The notes: generated by a model not told the origin, from the sequence alone. A DNA stretch of 49,672 bases from Candidatus Aphodosoma intestinipullorum (GCA_017694515.1 JADIMV010000056.1:1-49672); one strand, 5' to 3'. Positions 34,897 to 43,645 are shown, counted from the stretch's first letter. Numbers and translations are program-made.

Positions 34897-37800
34897 TCAC
34901 TCCATGTTTTTCCTGCGGTGATGCACGAACACTCCGAGGCAGACGAGGACGGCAATCGCCACAACGGCTATTATCGTGTTGCTCAGCGTGTTTGTCTTGA
35001 CACTGTTTTCCGTGCTGAGCTGCTCCCTTTTCATCACCATGCCCTTGTCCGCATTGTCGATGACTGCCTCGCGCACATCGCGTATATTGGCACTGTATTG
35101 CGCCGCCGATACGGCATCTGCTGTCTTCGATGATATGAAGTCTCGGAGCTTGACGTTGTCGCAGACCATGCCTGAGCAGGCGGGCTTGTACTTGTTGACA
35201 AGCCCCGTGTGTAGTTCGGCTATCGCGGCCAACTGTTCCTCCGTGGCATCCCATAGCCCCTTGCGTGCGGTCTCCATCATGACGGCGGTCATGTCCTGCA
35301 TCGCGGCCGGGTTCTTCTCCTCGAAAAACTGCTGCACGCCGAGACCGTATGCGTCTTTGACATACACATCGTATATCTTGTCCCACATCTCGTCGTCTAT
35401 GGCCTGCGGCTTCATGACGTTCCACCCGTAGGTATTCTGTATTATCTCGTCTATGGCGGCGGCATCGCCCGCATCGCCTTTCATCTTCTCGCGTATGTAG
35501 TTCGGGTTGAATATCGTGGTGCGGCTCTCCACTCCCATGGCCTCCTTGACCTCCTGCATACGCACATTGTTGCGGTTGCGGTAGTCGCTCAGGTATGCGT
35601 CGGGGTCTTTGCCTGTCACGTTGCGCACTGCGAGGTTCATGCCGCCCATGAACTCATACACGTGGTCGAGGCTGAGTGCGCCCCACGTGTTGCTCTGGCG
35701 CGGCTGTACGACGGCATCGGTGCGCGTCAGTGCGGCCTCGAAAGCGGACTGGCGCACCTCCTCCCAGTTTTTCTCGCTGCCGTAGTACGCTCCCATGTTG
35801 TTCATATACACGTCGGCAATCTCTTTCTCGCTCTCCCATCGGTCTCCCGCCTGTACCATTCCCTGTATTCCTGTGCCGTAGCCTCCGTTCACTCCGCCGA
35901 ACACACGGTAGCGCGACACCTCGCGTGCCTCTTTCGGGGTCATCCCTTTCTCTACGAGCACACGCTCTGTCTCCACTACTCCGGCTGCCACTTGGTTTTC
36001 AAACTCCGCGTCCTTGGCCTCTGCCGCCATGCCTACTGCCCTCTGTATGAGGAACAGGCGCGATGCGGCTATGTCGCGCAGCTGTCCGCTTGTCTGCACT
36101 ACGACATCTATGCGCGGACGGCCAAGTTCCTCTGACGGGATAAGGCGCAGGTCTGTGACGCGCCCGAACGCATCGCGTATAGGCTCTACTCCGAGCATAT
36201 AGAGTATCTGGGCAATCGTAGCCCCTTCTGTTTCAATGAACTCGCTGCTCCACAGCGTATAGCTCACCTTGCGTGGGATGCTGTCGTTGTGGCGGCGGCG
36301 GTACATCTCTATCGTGTTCTCCGCCAGCCGTTTCCCTTTCTCCCATGCTGCCTCGCTTGGTGTTGCCTCGGCATTGATGGCGAACAGGTTGCGTCCCGTT
36401 GGCAATACATTGGGGTTCGCCACAGGGTCGCCCCCCGGTGACGGCACAGTATAGCCGCCCGCCAATCCGTTCATCACACTCGCCAGTTCAGCTTCCGGGC
36501 TTTCGAGCAATGCCTCGCGGTAACGTTCGACATTCTTCACTGCCCGTTCTATCTCATTGACTGCCAAGGCAAACTCTTTCTCCTCGGCGGTATATTCTCT
36601 CTTCATTCCCATCATGGCTTTCATGGCCTGAGGCATTCCTCCCTGCGTCTTTTCCGCATTGCTGCTGTCGCCGCTGCCTTTAGTCATGGCGGCCTCCATC
36701 CTCTTCAGAGCCTCCTCGTCCGCACCCATCTTCTTGGCCATCTTCAGCATCTCCTCGCGGCTCATGCCTTTGCCCATTTTCTTCATCATGGCGTGCATAT
36801 CCGCACCCTCCGGCTTCTTTTTCAGGCTCATCTGCCTGCTCCCCACAGCCGCCTGCACGGGCATCTCCTCCGCCATGCCCATCATCATGGACATCATGTC
36901 TCCCCGCCCGTAGGCGGTGCGGTACACCTCCCGTGCTTCGGCAAGTTCCTCCGGCGTAATCCCTGCCACGCGGCACACTGTCTCGTCGTCCGCCGTCTCC
37001 CGTCCGTTGAGCAGGCTCTCCACGAGCCTCTTTGCGGGGGTAATGTATTTTCGTGTAAATGCAGCCTTGCGTTTCTCCATATCTGCCGATGCGCGTCCGC
37101 GCAGCTTGTCGAGCGCATAGACGCTGTACGCCACAGGGTCTGTACTCATGGCCATCACTGTGCTGTGTATATGCCCTTCATCGTATGGTTCGCCCATAAC
37201 GTACATCGCTCCCGTAATCTTCTCATTGGCAAGCTCCTCGGCGAAGTTCTCTATGCGGACTATCTCCTCTTCGCTGTACGGCGTTCCTGCCGTGCTGTCG
37301 AGTCCGAGGTCTCGGTGCATACCCATCTCGACGGCCACTCGCTTCACCTCCACCGATGCTCTCCTGAGCGCACTGCTGTCGGGCACATCGGCTGCCGCTA
37401 TGTCGTCATATCTTTTCAGCCTCTCTGTCAGCTCTTTGTACTGGTCTCTCACTCCGCTCTCCATGAACGGCGGTGTCAGGTAGGAATGTATCCCCGCGTA
37501 CGACCTGCGTTTTGCCATCATGGCCTCGCCCACATTCCCTATGGTGTATATATAAAGGTGTGGCACTGCCCCGACCAATCTGTCCGGCCAGTCGCGCCGC
37601 GAAAGGGCTACCTGCTTTTTCGGCGTGAACTCTAAGCTGCCGTGCGCCCCGAAGTGTATCATTGCGTCAGCCTTGAACCCATGTTGCGCCCACAGGTATT
37701 CGGCAATGTATGCGTGCGGCGGTGCGGCGTTAGTCCCGTGTACCACTTCGAAGTCGTTGTTCCCGCTTCCTGCGGCCAGCTGCGGCATCAGCACTACATT

Positions 37801-39270
37801 GCCGAACTTCAGCCGTGCCAGTCCTAAGCAACTGTCGTTCACTGCCATATATCCGCCCGGAAACTCCCCGTTCTTCTCTACGGCCTCACGGTACATCTCC
37901 TCGCCGAGGCTCTGCCGTGCCCATGCCTCATATTGGCTTTTGGTCACTATCTCCGGCTCTGCCTTCGTCAGGAACTCCGCCTGCGCCCCCTCGGCATATC
38001 CGCCGAACACCGCGCCGCGCTCTTGTATCATCCTTCTCAGCTCCTCTGCCGAAGACGGCAATCCTGTCACATTATACCCCTCTTCGCGCATACGGGCAAG
38101 CAGATTGTAAAGCGAAGGCACTACCTCCATCCCCCCTGCTGTCAGCGCATTTTGTCCTGGTCCTTTGAAGTAGTAGATGACCACACGCTTCTCCGCGTTA
38201 GGCTTCTCTTGCAGGCTTATGTAGTTGTTCACAGTCTCTACGAACACGTCTAACCGCTCCGGTATCGCGTGCAGGTACTGTAGCCCGTCTTCTCCCGTGT
38301 AGTTGCCGAACAGCACCATCGGCCTCAGTGCGCCGTCTATCTCCGGTGTCACTATGCTCTGGCTCATGAAGCCGCCGCTCATCCCCATAGGGTCGTTCTC
38401 CCACTCCTCCGCGAGCCTGTTCACGTTCAGCGGAGCGAAAAGCGGGATGTTTCTCTCTGTCAACAGCTCAACCATATAGTCGCCCATGCGCCCGTGCGCC
38501 ATGTTGATGACCGCCGACGGCCTTACCGAGTCCACATACTCTCCACGTAAGAACGTCCTCGCGAACCTCACGGGGTAGACCACGTTGCCCGTCTCCTCCA
38601 GCCGCCTTATGAGGTCTGTCGGGTCACCCATCTGACCTGTGATGACAACCCTCGGCTTATCCTCGCTGTACAGCCCGTGGCTGCGCAGATACTCCTCGTA
38701 TGCCGCCACGGAACTGAACCCCATATCCTCATTCTCCGGCTGGTCTATGTCCGGATGGTAGAGCATATAGTACCTCTTTTCCACAGGGTCGCCCGGCCTC
38801 GGGGCTTTCACCGCCTTGCCGTCTATCTCGCGGCGCACGTATGAGAGCATATTGCGGTAGTTCCCCCTCCCGCCGTTCGTCAGGTACATCATGATGTTGT
38901 CATAGTCCGTTGAGTCCAACGACATGATGTTGTTCGCCGGATTAGTGGCTGCCGTCACGAGTATCGGCATACCCGCGTCAGCCCTCTCCTGCACGGCTTT
39001 CCGCTGAGCCTCGGAGATGCGTATGCCCATGCCGTTGATAAACGCCATGTCATACTTCCCGATTCCCTTTTCGATTTCCTCTACAGGCAGTTCCTCTATG
39101 CGGATGAACTGGTTGTCATTCGCCTTGGCTATCTGCCCGAGTTCGGTCACTTGATAGTTCACAAACGCTATCCTCGTGGGGCTGAACCATTTGCTCCATG
39201 CCCCATACGCTGCCAGTATCGCCACGACACACAGCAGCCCGATTGTCCATCTCTTCTTTTTCATTTTCAT
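34897..39270 (-). CDS. hmuS: CobN/Mg-chelatase-like heme dechelatase, HmuS
   Basis: 1457 aa. An N-terminal membrane anchor (residues 8-25, WTIGLLCVVAILAAYGAW) and a C-terminal one (near 1425-1445, IIAVVAIAVLVCLGVFV) enclose a large periplasmic CobN-like body. Landmark motifs are INMAHGRMGDYMVELL (about 255), IHFGAHGSLEFTPKKQ (538), LPTGRNLFAIN (956) and SLDHVYEFMGGMNLAV. Related HmuS proteins remove iron from heme without oxygen in Bacteroides and Porphyromonas; the cobalamin chelatase role of CobN is unlikely given hmuY and hmuR beside it and the absence of cob genes. Residues about 791-890 form an inserted, methionine-rich stretch with about 23 Met. No promoter of TAnnTTTG type was found just upstream. 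Confidence 0.92.
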   Translation of the reverse strand: MKMKKKRWTIGLLCVVAILAAYGAWSKWFSPTRIAFVNYQVTELGQIAKANDNQFIRIEELPVEEIEKGIGKYDMAFINGMGIRISEAQRKAVQERADAGMPILVTAATNPANNIMSLDSTDYDNIMMYLTNGGRGNYRNMLSYVRREIDGKAVKAPRPGDPVEKRYYMLYHPDIDQPENEDMGFSSVAAYEEYLRSHGLYSEDKPRVVITGQMGDPTDLIRRLEETGNVVYPVRFARTFLRGEYVDSVRPSAVINMAHGRMGDYMVELLTERNIPLFAPLNVNRLAEEWENDPMGMSGGFMSQSIVTPEIDGALRPMVLFGNYTGEDGLQYLHAIPERLDVFVETVNNYISLQEKPNAEKRVVIYYFKGPGQNALTAGGMEVVPSLYNLLARMREEGYNVTGLPSSAEELRRMIQERGAVFGGYAEGAQAEFLTKAEPEIVTKSQYEAWARQSLGEEMYREAVEKNGEFPGGYMAVNDSCLGLARLKFGNVVLMPQLAAGSGNNDFEVVHGTNAAPPHAYIAEYLWAQHGFKADAMIHFGAHGSLEFTPKKQVALSRRDWPDRLVGAVPHLYIYTIGNVGEAMMAKRRSYAGIHSYLTPPFMESGVRDQYKELTERLKRYDDIAAADVPDSSALRRASVEVKRVAVEMGMHRDLGLDSTAGTPYSEEEIVRIENFAEELANEKITGAMYVMGEPYDEGHIHSTVMAMSTDPVAYSVYALDKLRGRASADMEKRKAAFTRKYITPAKRLVESLLNGRETADDETVCRVAGITPEELAEAREVYRTAYGRGDMMSMMMGMAEEMPVQAAVGSRQMSLKKKPEGADMHAMMKKMGKGMSREEMLKMAKKMGADEEALKRMEAAMTKGSGDSSNAEKTQGGMPQAMKAMMGMKREYTAEEKEFALAVNEIERAVKNVERYREALLESPEAELASVMNGLAGGYTVPSPGGDPVANPNVLPTGRNLFAINAEATPSEAAWEKGKRLAENTIEMYRRRHNDSIPRKVSYTLWSSEFIETEGATIAQILYMLGVEPIRDAFGRVTDLRLIPSEELGRPRIDVVVQTSGQLRDIAASRLFLIQRAVGMAAEAKDAEFENQVAAGVVETERVLVEKGMTPKEAREVSRYRVFGGVNGGYGTGIQGMVQAGDRWESEKEIADVYMNNMGAYYGSEKNWEEVRQSAFEAALTRTDAVVQPRQSNTWGALSLDHVYEFMGGMNLAVRNVTGKDPDAYLSDYRNRNNVRMQEVKEAMGVESRTTIFNPNYIREKMKGDAGDAAAIDEIIQNTYGWNVMKPQAIDDEMWDKIYDVYVKDAYGLGVQQFFEEKNPAAMQDMTAVMMETARKGLWDATEEQLAAIAELHTGLVNKYKPACSGMVCDNVKLRDFISSKTADAVSAAQYSANIRDVREAVIDNADKGMVMKREQLSTENSVKTNTLSNTIIAVVAIAVLVCLGVFVHHRRKNME
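36601..36900 (-). other. Methionine-rich insert inside HmuS
   Basis: Codons for HmuS residues about 791-890. It starts DMMSMMMGMAEEM and contains MHAMMKKMGKGM, MLKMAKKMG and QAMKAMMGM: about 23 methionines, many lysines and almost no aromatic residues. It sits between the CobN-like N-terminal half and the following YTAEEKEFALAVNEIERAV segment. Met-rich segments often bind copper, heme or hydrophobic surfaces; which applies here is unknown. Confidence 0.7.
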
Positions 39271-39349
39271 TCTTGGTGTTGTCTGGTTATATTTTCATCT
39301 CATACTATTCCTGCTTCCGCCCGTCCGGCATATACAAATTAAAGTTAAA
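39271..39349. other. Spacer between hmuS and MITE copy 2
   Basis: The 79 bases upstream of hmuS contain no minus-strand TAnnTTTG. Together with the MITE (39350-39609), the repeat and the hairpins, they make a 481-base gap in what is usually a tight hmuR-hmuS junction. Confidence 0.4.
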
Positions 39350-39609
39350 CCCAAAACGGTCATTAGAATTTGAGCTGATTTCTATGTTTATGGTGAGTAG
39401 ATTAATACGGCACTTTCCCGAAGGCATAGCGGGCTATGTCGAGGAAAAGTGCGGATTAAGATACCGCCAGAAACTGGAAAGCAGCCAAATAGTTTACTAA
39501 AAGTGGATTTAGGCAAAACTCTAAATCCTCTGTTGCATATCAAATGGCTATCTGGTGAAAAACCGGCTTTCGCAAACTCCCCCCAAAACGTTCTAATGAT
39601 CGTTTTGGG
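39350..39609 (+). mobile_element. MITE copy 2, 260 bp, between hmuR and hmuS
   Basis: Ends CCCAAAACGGTCATTAGAA and TTCTAATGATCGTTTTGGG are inverted repeats with one mismatch in 19. It is flanked by a perfect TTAAA target duplication (39345-39349 and 39610-39614). Removing the element and one TTAAA restores AAGTTAAAAACACGTACTCT, the normal form of the seven-copy intergenic repeat, which shows that the element inserted into an existing repeat. The internal 38-codon frame (39384-39500) matches the one in copy 1. Same orientation as copy 1. Confidence 0.88.
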
Positions 39610-39660
39610 TTAAAAACACGTACTCTCGCCGTAGCTCCTCCCAAGCCGCAGGCTATCCGT
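39610..39660 (+). repeat. Intergenic repeat, copy E (split by MITE copy 2)
   Basis: TTAAAAACACGTACTCTCGC then CGTAGCTCCTCCCAAGCCG. Its left half lies on the far side of the MITE, at about 39336-39349. Confidence 0.75.
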
Positions 39661-39691
39661 ACCGTATCATCACTGACGTTTCTGCATCCGT

Positions 39692-39732
39692 CCTCCCTTT
39701 TCTAAGGGGAGGTGTCGCGAAGCGACGGAGGG
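39692..39732. repeat. REP-like double hairpin downstream of hmuR
   Basis: CCTCCC (39692-39697) pairs with GGGAGG (39707-39712), followed by GTCGC-GAA-GCGAC (39714-39726) and GGAGGGG. Sequences of this AAGGGGAGGTGTCGCGAAGCGACGG type occur widely as dispersed palindromes in Bacteroidetes. It sits 20 bases after the hmuR stop and may protect or end the calycin-hmuY-hmuR message. Confidence 0.5.
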
Positions 39733-39751
39733 GTATAGATAATATCCCCTT

Positions 39752-41911
39752 TCACTTCCCCTTCACCATCTCCTCGATATTCAGCGACACTCCCGCCGCC
39801 AGCGTTGTGCCGTTCGTCACGGGCGAATTGTTGTAATAGTACTTCGGCACATAGTTGAACAGGTTGTCCACCACGATGTTCACATCTATCCCCCTCCACA
39901 CGCTCTGCGAGAGCGTCAGTTTCCAGATGGTATATCCCGGGTAGTCCGTCTCGATTAACTCCTCATACCCGCCGTCTGCGTATGTTGCCGTGGTATATGC
40001 CGACAGCCACCGCCCGCTCAGCGCAATGTTGAACCCGTAGTTCTTCCAGTCGCGCCCGTATTCCACCCGCGCCGAAAGCGCATGGGGCCGGGTGCTTGTC
40101 AGCAGCGGCGAGCCGTCCGTTGTGAACTCGTATGTATATGCATACGACACCTTCGTGCCGAACCCGCACGGCAGACGCATCGCGAACACCGCGTCGAACC
40201 CCGCCATGCGTGTCGGCGATGCATTGTCGTACACCATCCCGTGCAGTTCGTCGCTCCACACGTTGGTGATGCTCTGGTCCACCATGTTGAAATACCCCGT
40301 CGCAGTCAGGTTGAAATAGCTCTTGAACCACTCTGCCGACAGCGAGAAGTTATGGCTCTGCTCCGGTTTCAGGTTCGGGTTGCCGTATATGTTGAATATG
40401 CTTGCCATGTCGAAGTTCATGTACATCTCCTTCAGCGTCGGCGCACGGAAGCCCTTCGCGTATGAGCCTCTGAACGTGTAGTGTCCCGCCGTGGCATCCT
40501 CTATTTTGTACATCAGCCCCAGCTTGGGCGACACGCTGTGTACATCCTTGTCCGAGAAATAGTCATAGCGCACGCCGCCTATGATGTTGAAGTTCTTCAC
40601 CACGGTCCAGTCGAACTGCGCGAACACATCCGCCGTATATTGCTGATGCACATTGTCTCCCTCGGCAAACTGGTATGAGAGAAGGTAGTCGTTCAGGAAA
40701 TCGCCTCCCACCGTCAGCGTGTGCTTCCCTGCGAACGTGCAGTTATACAGAGCCCTGACATTGTGCTGCGTGTTCACATAGTCCAGTATATCCTTGCCCG
40801 ACTGCATCATGTAGTTGCTCTTGTTGTATTCGTCGTATGCGTATGACACTTCGAGATTGCTCCTCTTGTCTATCTCCCAGTTTCCCCGCAGCCCTCCGTT
40901 GAGGTCTCTGTACCTGTTCTTCACTAATTCGCTGTAGTCCAGTTCCCTCTGGTAATAGCCCACCCGTGCCGTCAGTTTCAGACCGTCCACAGGCGTATAC
41001 ACCAGCCTCTCCTTCACGTTCAGTGTCCTGTTGCCCTGATAGTCGCCGAAGTCGCCCTCGTTCTTCATCGCGTATGAGTCTATGCCGCTCCACTGTGTGT
41101 TGATTGTGTTGCTCACTCTCCCGACATTGAACCCTACCGTACCTCCGGTGCGGAACTCGTTGTGCGCCCCGTACCGCGCATTCAGGTTCACGCTCCACGG
41201 CTCGCTGCTCTGCCGTGTGATTATGTTGATGACACCTCCCACGGCGTTCGACCCGTACAGCGACGAGGCCGCCCCCTTCACTATCTCTATCCTCTCCACG
41301 TCGTCCAAGTTCAGGCGGCTGAAGTCCACATTGTCGAGTGTCTCGCCCGCCAGCCTCTCGCCGTCCACAAGGAACAGCACCGAGTTGCCCCCGAAACCGC
41401 TCATGCTGAGTGTCACGTTCTGCCCCATGGAGAACGACAGTTCCAGCCCCGGCAGCTCCTGTTGCAGCAGCTCGCTGACGTTCGTCGCGTCCACTCGCTT
41501 TATCTCTTCCAGCGTTATGACCTTCGTCGCTATCGGCGCGTCCATCAGTGTCTTGGGCGTGCGCGTCCCGGTCACGACAACTTGGTCAAGCCCCACGCTG
41601 TTCTCCGTCAGGCGGAAATCCTCCCTGCCCTTGCCGCCCGGCCTTACCGTGCGTGACTGTGTCATATAGCCTATATACTGCACTACGAGTGTATGCTCCT
41701 TGTCGTCCGGAAGCCTCACTTCGTAATGCCCCGTAGTGTCCGTCACTGCGCCCGTGACCTCATCGCCGCGTACCATTACTGTCGCCCCTGTCAGCGGCTC
41801 TCCCTCGCGGTCGGTCACTTTCCCCCTGACGGTATACTCCTCCATGGCCATAAGCGGCGCTGCGCACAGCAGCATCCCCGCCGCAACCATTGTAATCATT
41901 ATGCTCCTCAT
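39752..41911 (-). CDS. hmuR: TonB-dependent heme receptor, HmuR
   Basis: 719 aa. A signal peptide (MRSIMITMVAAGMLLCAAPL) is followed by a carboxypeptidase-regulatory-like domain (EEYTVRGKVTDREGEPLTGA), a plug domain (GLDQVVVTGTRTPKTLMDAP to SLYGSNAVGGVINII) and a 22-strand outer-membrane barrel ending in a hydrophobic strand. The FRAPTLKEMYM and NPNLKPEQS motifs near residues 510-545 fit the conserved FRAP/NPNL region of heme receptors. It transports heme, handed over by HmuY, into the periplasm using TonB energy. It lies 21 bases after hmuY and is likely co-transcribed with it; a MITE now separates it from hmuS. Confidence 0.93.
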   Translation of the reverse strand: MRSIMITMVAAGMLLCAAPLMAMEEYTVRGKVTDREGEPLTGATVMVRGDEVTGAVTDTTGHYEVRLPDDKEHTLVVQYIGYMTQSRTVRPGGKGREDFRLTENSVGLDQVVVTGTRTPKTLMDAPIATKVITLEEIKRVDATNVSELLQQELPGLELSFSMGQNVTLSMSGFGGNSVLFLVDGERLAGETLDNVDFSRLNLDDVERIEIVKGAASSLYGSNAVGGVINIITRQSSEPWSVNLNARYGAHNEFRTGGTVGFNVGRVSNTINTQWSGIDSYAMKNEGDFGDYQGNRTLNVKERLVYTPVDGLKLTARVGYYQRELDYSELVKNRYRDLNGGLRGNWEIDKRSNLEVSYAYDEYNKSNYMMQSGKDILDYVNTQHNVRALYNCTFAGKHTLTVGGDFLNDYLLSYQFAEGDNVHQQYTADVFAQFDWTVVKNFNIIGGVRYDYFSDKDVHSVSPKLGLMYKIEDATAGHYTFRGSYAKGFRAPTLKEMYMNFDMASIFNIYGNPNLKPEQSHNFSLSAEWFKSYFNLTATGYFNMVDQSITNVWSDELHGMVYDNASPTRMAGFDAVFAMRLPCGFGTKVSYAYTYEFTTDGSPLLTSTRPHALSARVEYGRDWKNYGFNIALSGRWLSAYTTATYADGGYEELIETDYPGYTIWKLTLSQSVWRGIDVNIVVDNLFNYVPKYYYNNSPVTNGTTLAAGVSLNIEEMVKGK

Positions 41912-41932
41912 TGCTCTAATCCTGTTTCCCGC

Positions 41933-42586
41933 CTACATGCTCCGGTACTCTATCGTCATATACCCCTTCGTCGTACCTTTATCTCCGCCCATATAGTTCT
42001 CCAGTCGTAGAGCGTACATACGCCCGTCTTGCGTCCGCAGTACGAATACATTGTCGTTCTTCGTGTATATCGGCGGCATCGTGCTTGTGTCCACGTCGAG
42101 CCATTTCGCCAGCTCCGTGTTATAATAGTCCTGCGTGTACACTATCACTCCGTCCATCATTCCGCTCATGTCCGTCGCTATTACGCTGTCCGTCATCACG
42201 TCCGCCACAAACGCCCCGTCCGCCGGGACATCTCCTCCGTCCACGTAATCATCAATGTCTGTCGCGTCCGTCATCGCCACACTCCCTCCGTTCGTCTTCG
42301 GGTCATAGCGGTGTACCGCCAGGTCCCACTCTGCCGGCGGCTCCATTCCCGCCACTATATCCACGCTGTCCGCCGTCTCCGCCTCGAAATTCAGGTACAC
42401 CCAGTGTGTATATCCCGCACAGTTTATGTAAATCGTCCCGTGGCTCATTGTTGTCTCCGTCACCGTGAAGCCGTATTCCGACACCACGTCCGGCTCGTCA
42501 TACAGCCCGCTCATGATGCCCTCGCATCCCGTCAGCAGCACAGCCGCCGCGCAGGCTGCTATCGCCATATATCTTCTCGCCCTCAT
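41933..42586 (-). CDS. hmuY: HmuY-family heme-binding lipoprotein
   Basis: 217 aa from the ATG at 42586, starting MRARRYMAIAACAAAVLLTG with lipobox LTGC. The frame is open to 42646, but only this start gives a proper signal. The mature part is beta-rich and contains the family segment WDLAVHRYDPKTNGGS (about residue 92), then YTQDYYNTELAKWLDV and RTQDGRMYALRLENY. Family members bind heme on the cell surface or after release and pass it to HmuR. Axial ligands are two His in Porphyromonas HmuY and Met in some relatives; this protein has many Met in the ligand region (VMTDSVIATDMSGMMDG), so Met ligation is possible but not shown. Confidence 0.88.
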   Translation of the reverse strand: MRARRYMAIAACAAAVLLTGCEGIMSGLYDEPDVVSEYGFTVTETTMSHGTIYINCAGYTHWVYLNFEAETADSVDIVAGMEPPAEWDLAVHRYDPKTNGGSVAMTDATDIDDYVDGGDVPADGAFVADVMTDSVIATDMSGMMDGVIVYTQDYYNTELAKWLDVDTSTMPPIYTKNDNVFVLRTQDGRMYALRLENYMGGDKGTTKGYMTIEYRSM

Positions 42587-42671
42587 GTCTCTCTTATCCT
42601 TTCCCCGTGCGGCGGATGCCCGGGTCATCCCCGGGACACCTCGCACACATGGAAAAACTTACCATACCAAT

Positions 42672-43493
42672 CTAAAACGACTTGAACACTGCCGTTACAT
42701 CCATCGGCATTGCCCCCGGCCTGAACGTGAACGTGATTTCCGCCTTGCCGTCCGTAACCGTGCCGCTCACCGTTCCTGTCACCTCCGTCTCGCCGCTCAT
42801 CGTGTCAATCTCCCCGCTGAGCGTATAGCTCCAGTCTGTCCCGCTAACTCCGATATTCTCGCAGTTCAGTGTGAACATCATGCTGCCCATTGCCTCAAAC
42901 TCGTCGAGGGCTATGTTCACCGTCTCGTCCGACACTCTTGTGATATGGCAGCCTATCGTGTCCACGCCCCCCATTTCCGAACCGGAAACCGACAGCGTGA
43001 GGCTGCCCTCATAGTCGCCTGCCGCACCGAGGGCCGCAGGCATCGTGCCTTGCACGAACCTTATTGTCGTTCCGCCCATCACGTCCGGCACGGTAAACGC
43101 GAACTCCGCCGTCGCCTTGTTCGCTCCTATCGCAGCCTCTATCGTGGCCGCGTATTCGCTCTTCTCCTCGCCCATGCCCATCAGCGTCACGCCTTCGCCG
43201 GTTATCTTCATACCGTTTCCGTCTTTCGCCACTGTGCAGCCGCTGAGCGTAAACTCGCCGAACATCCCCGACACATACGTCACTTTCACGCTCTCGTCCC
43301 CCTCAGCCTCCACATTCACGGTCTCCTTGTCCGAGACCATATCCGTGAAAAACTGGCTGTTCGCCACACTGTAACCCGCGTACTCCCCGGTCACGTCGTT
43401 CACATTCACACCCGTATTGTCCGTTGTGTTCTCATTACATGCGGTCATCATGGCCGCGCAGGCCACAGCCGCCAGAAAATCTCTTGTCCTCAT
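42672..43493 (-). CDS. Calycin-like lipoprotein at the head of the hmu locus
   Basis: 273 aa from the ATG at 43493, starting MRTRDFLAAVACAAMMTACN with a lipobox-like MTAC. The frame is open to 43586, but this start gives the signal peptide. Two beta-rich calycin-like domains follow: about 35-165 (GEYAGYSVANSQFF to FAFTVPDVMGGTTIRF) and about 180-273 (GDYEGSLTLSVSG to GAMPMDVTAVFKSF). Such proteins are common near heme or metal uptake genes in Bacteroidetes and are usually annotated 'calycin-like domain protein'; a role in binding a small hydrophobic ligand is possible. First gene of the unit calycin-hmuY-hmuR, with its own promoter. Confidence 0.82.
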   Translation of the reverse strand: MRTRDFLAAVACAAMMTACNENTTDNTGVNVNDVTGEYAGYSVANSQFFTDMVSDKETVNVEAEGDESVKVTYVSGMFGEFTLSGCTVAKDGNGMKITGEGVTLMGMGEEKSEYAATIEAAIGANKATAEFAFTVPDVMGGTTIRFVQGTMPAALGAAGDYEGSLTLSVSGSEMGGVDTIGCHITRVSDETVNIALDEFEAMGSMMFTLNCENIGVSGTDWSYTLSGEIDTMSGETEVTGTVSGTVTDGKAEITFTFRPGAMPMDVTAVFKSF

Positions 43494-43614
43494 TGCTTTT
43501 ATGATTTTGGTTAATAGTTTTTTCTTCTCAAATTCCACTCCGCGTTGTAGCAGCTCCCTTCCTCTCCCCCTTTGGGCAATCTTCATTCCCGCCCCGCCTC
43601 TGCTTTTGGCGCTG

Positions 43615-43645
43615 CAAAGGTATCGCCGCCCGTATCCCCCGGCAA
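43615..43645 (-). promoter_or_regulatory. Promoter of the calycin-hmuY-hmuR unit
   Basis: On the minus strand TTG (43643-43645), 20 bases, then TACCTTTG (43615-43622), a perfect match to the Bacteroidetes pattern. The transcript should begin near 43608, about 115 bases before the ATG. Heme or iron control is likely from the genes it drives, but I see no clear Fur box. Confidence 0.75.

Noticed and set aside
34897-39270. CobN as a cobalamin cobaltochelatase
   Set aside because: No cobS, cobT or other cobalamin genes are nearby, and the context hmuY-hmuR-hmuT-hmuU-hmuV fits the HmuS heme role.
32985-39609. A complete composite transposon
   Set aside because: The bracketing copies carry no transposase and each has its own target duplication (TTTA and TTAAA), which indicates two independent insertions rather than one unit.
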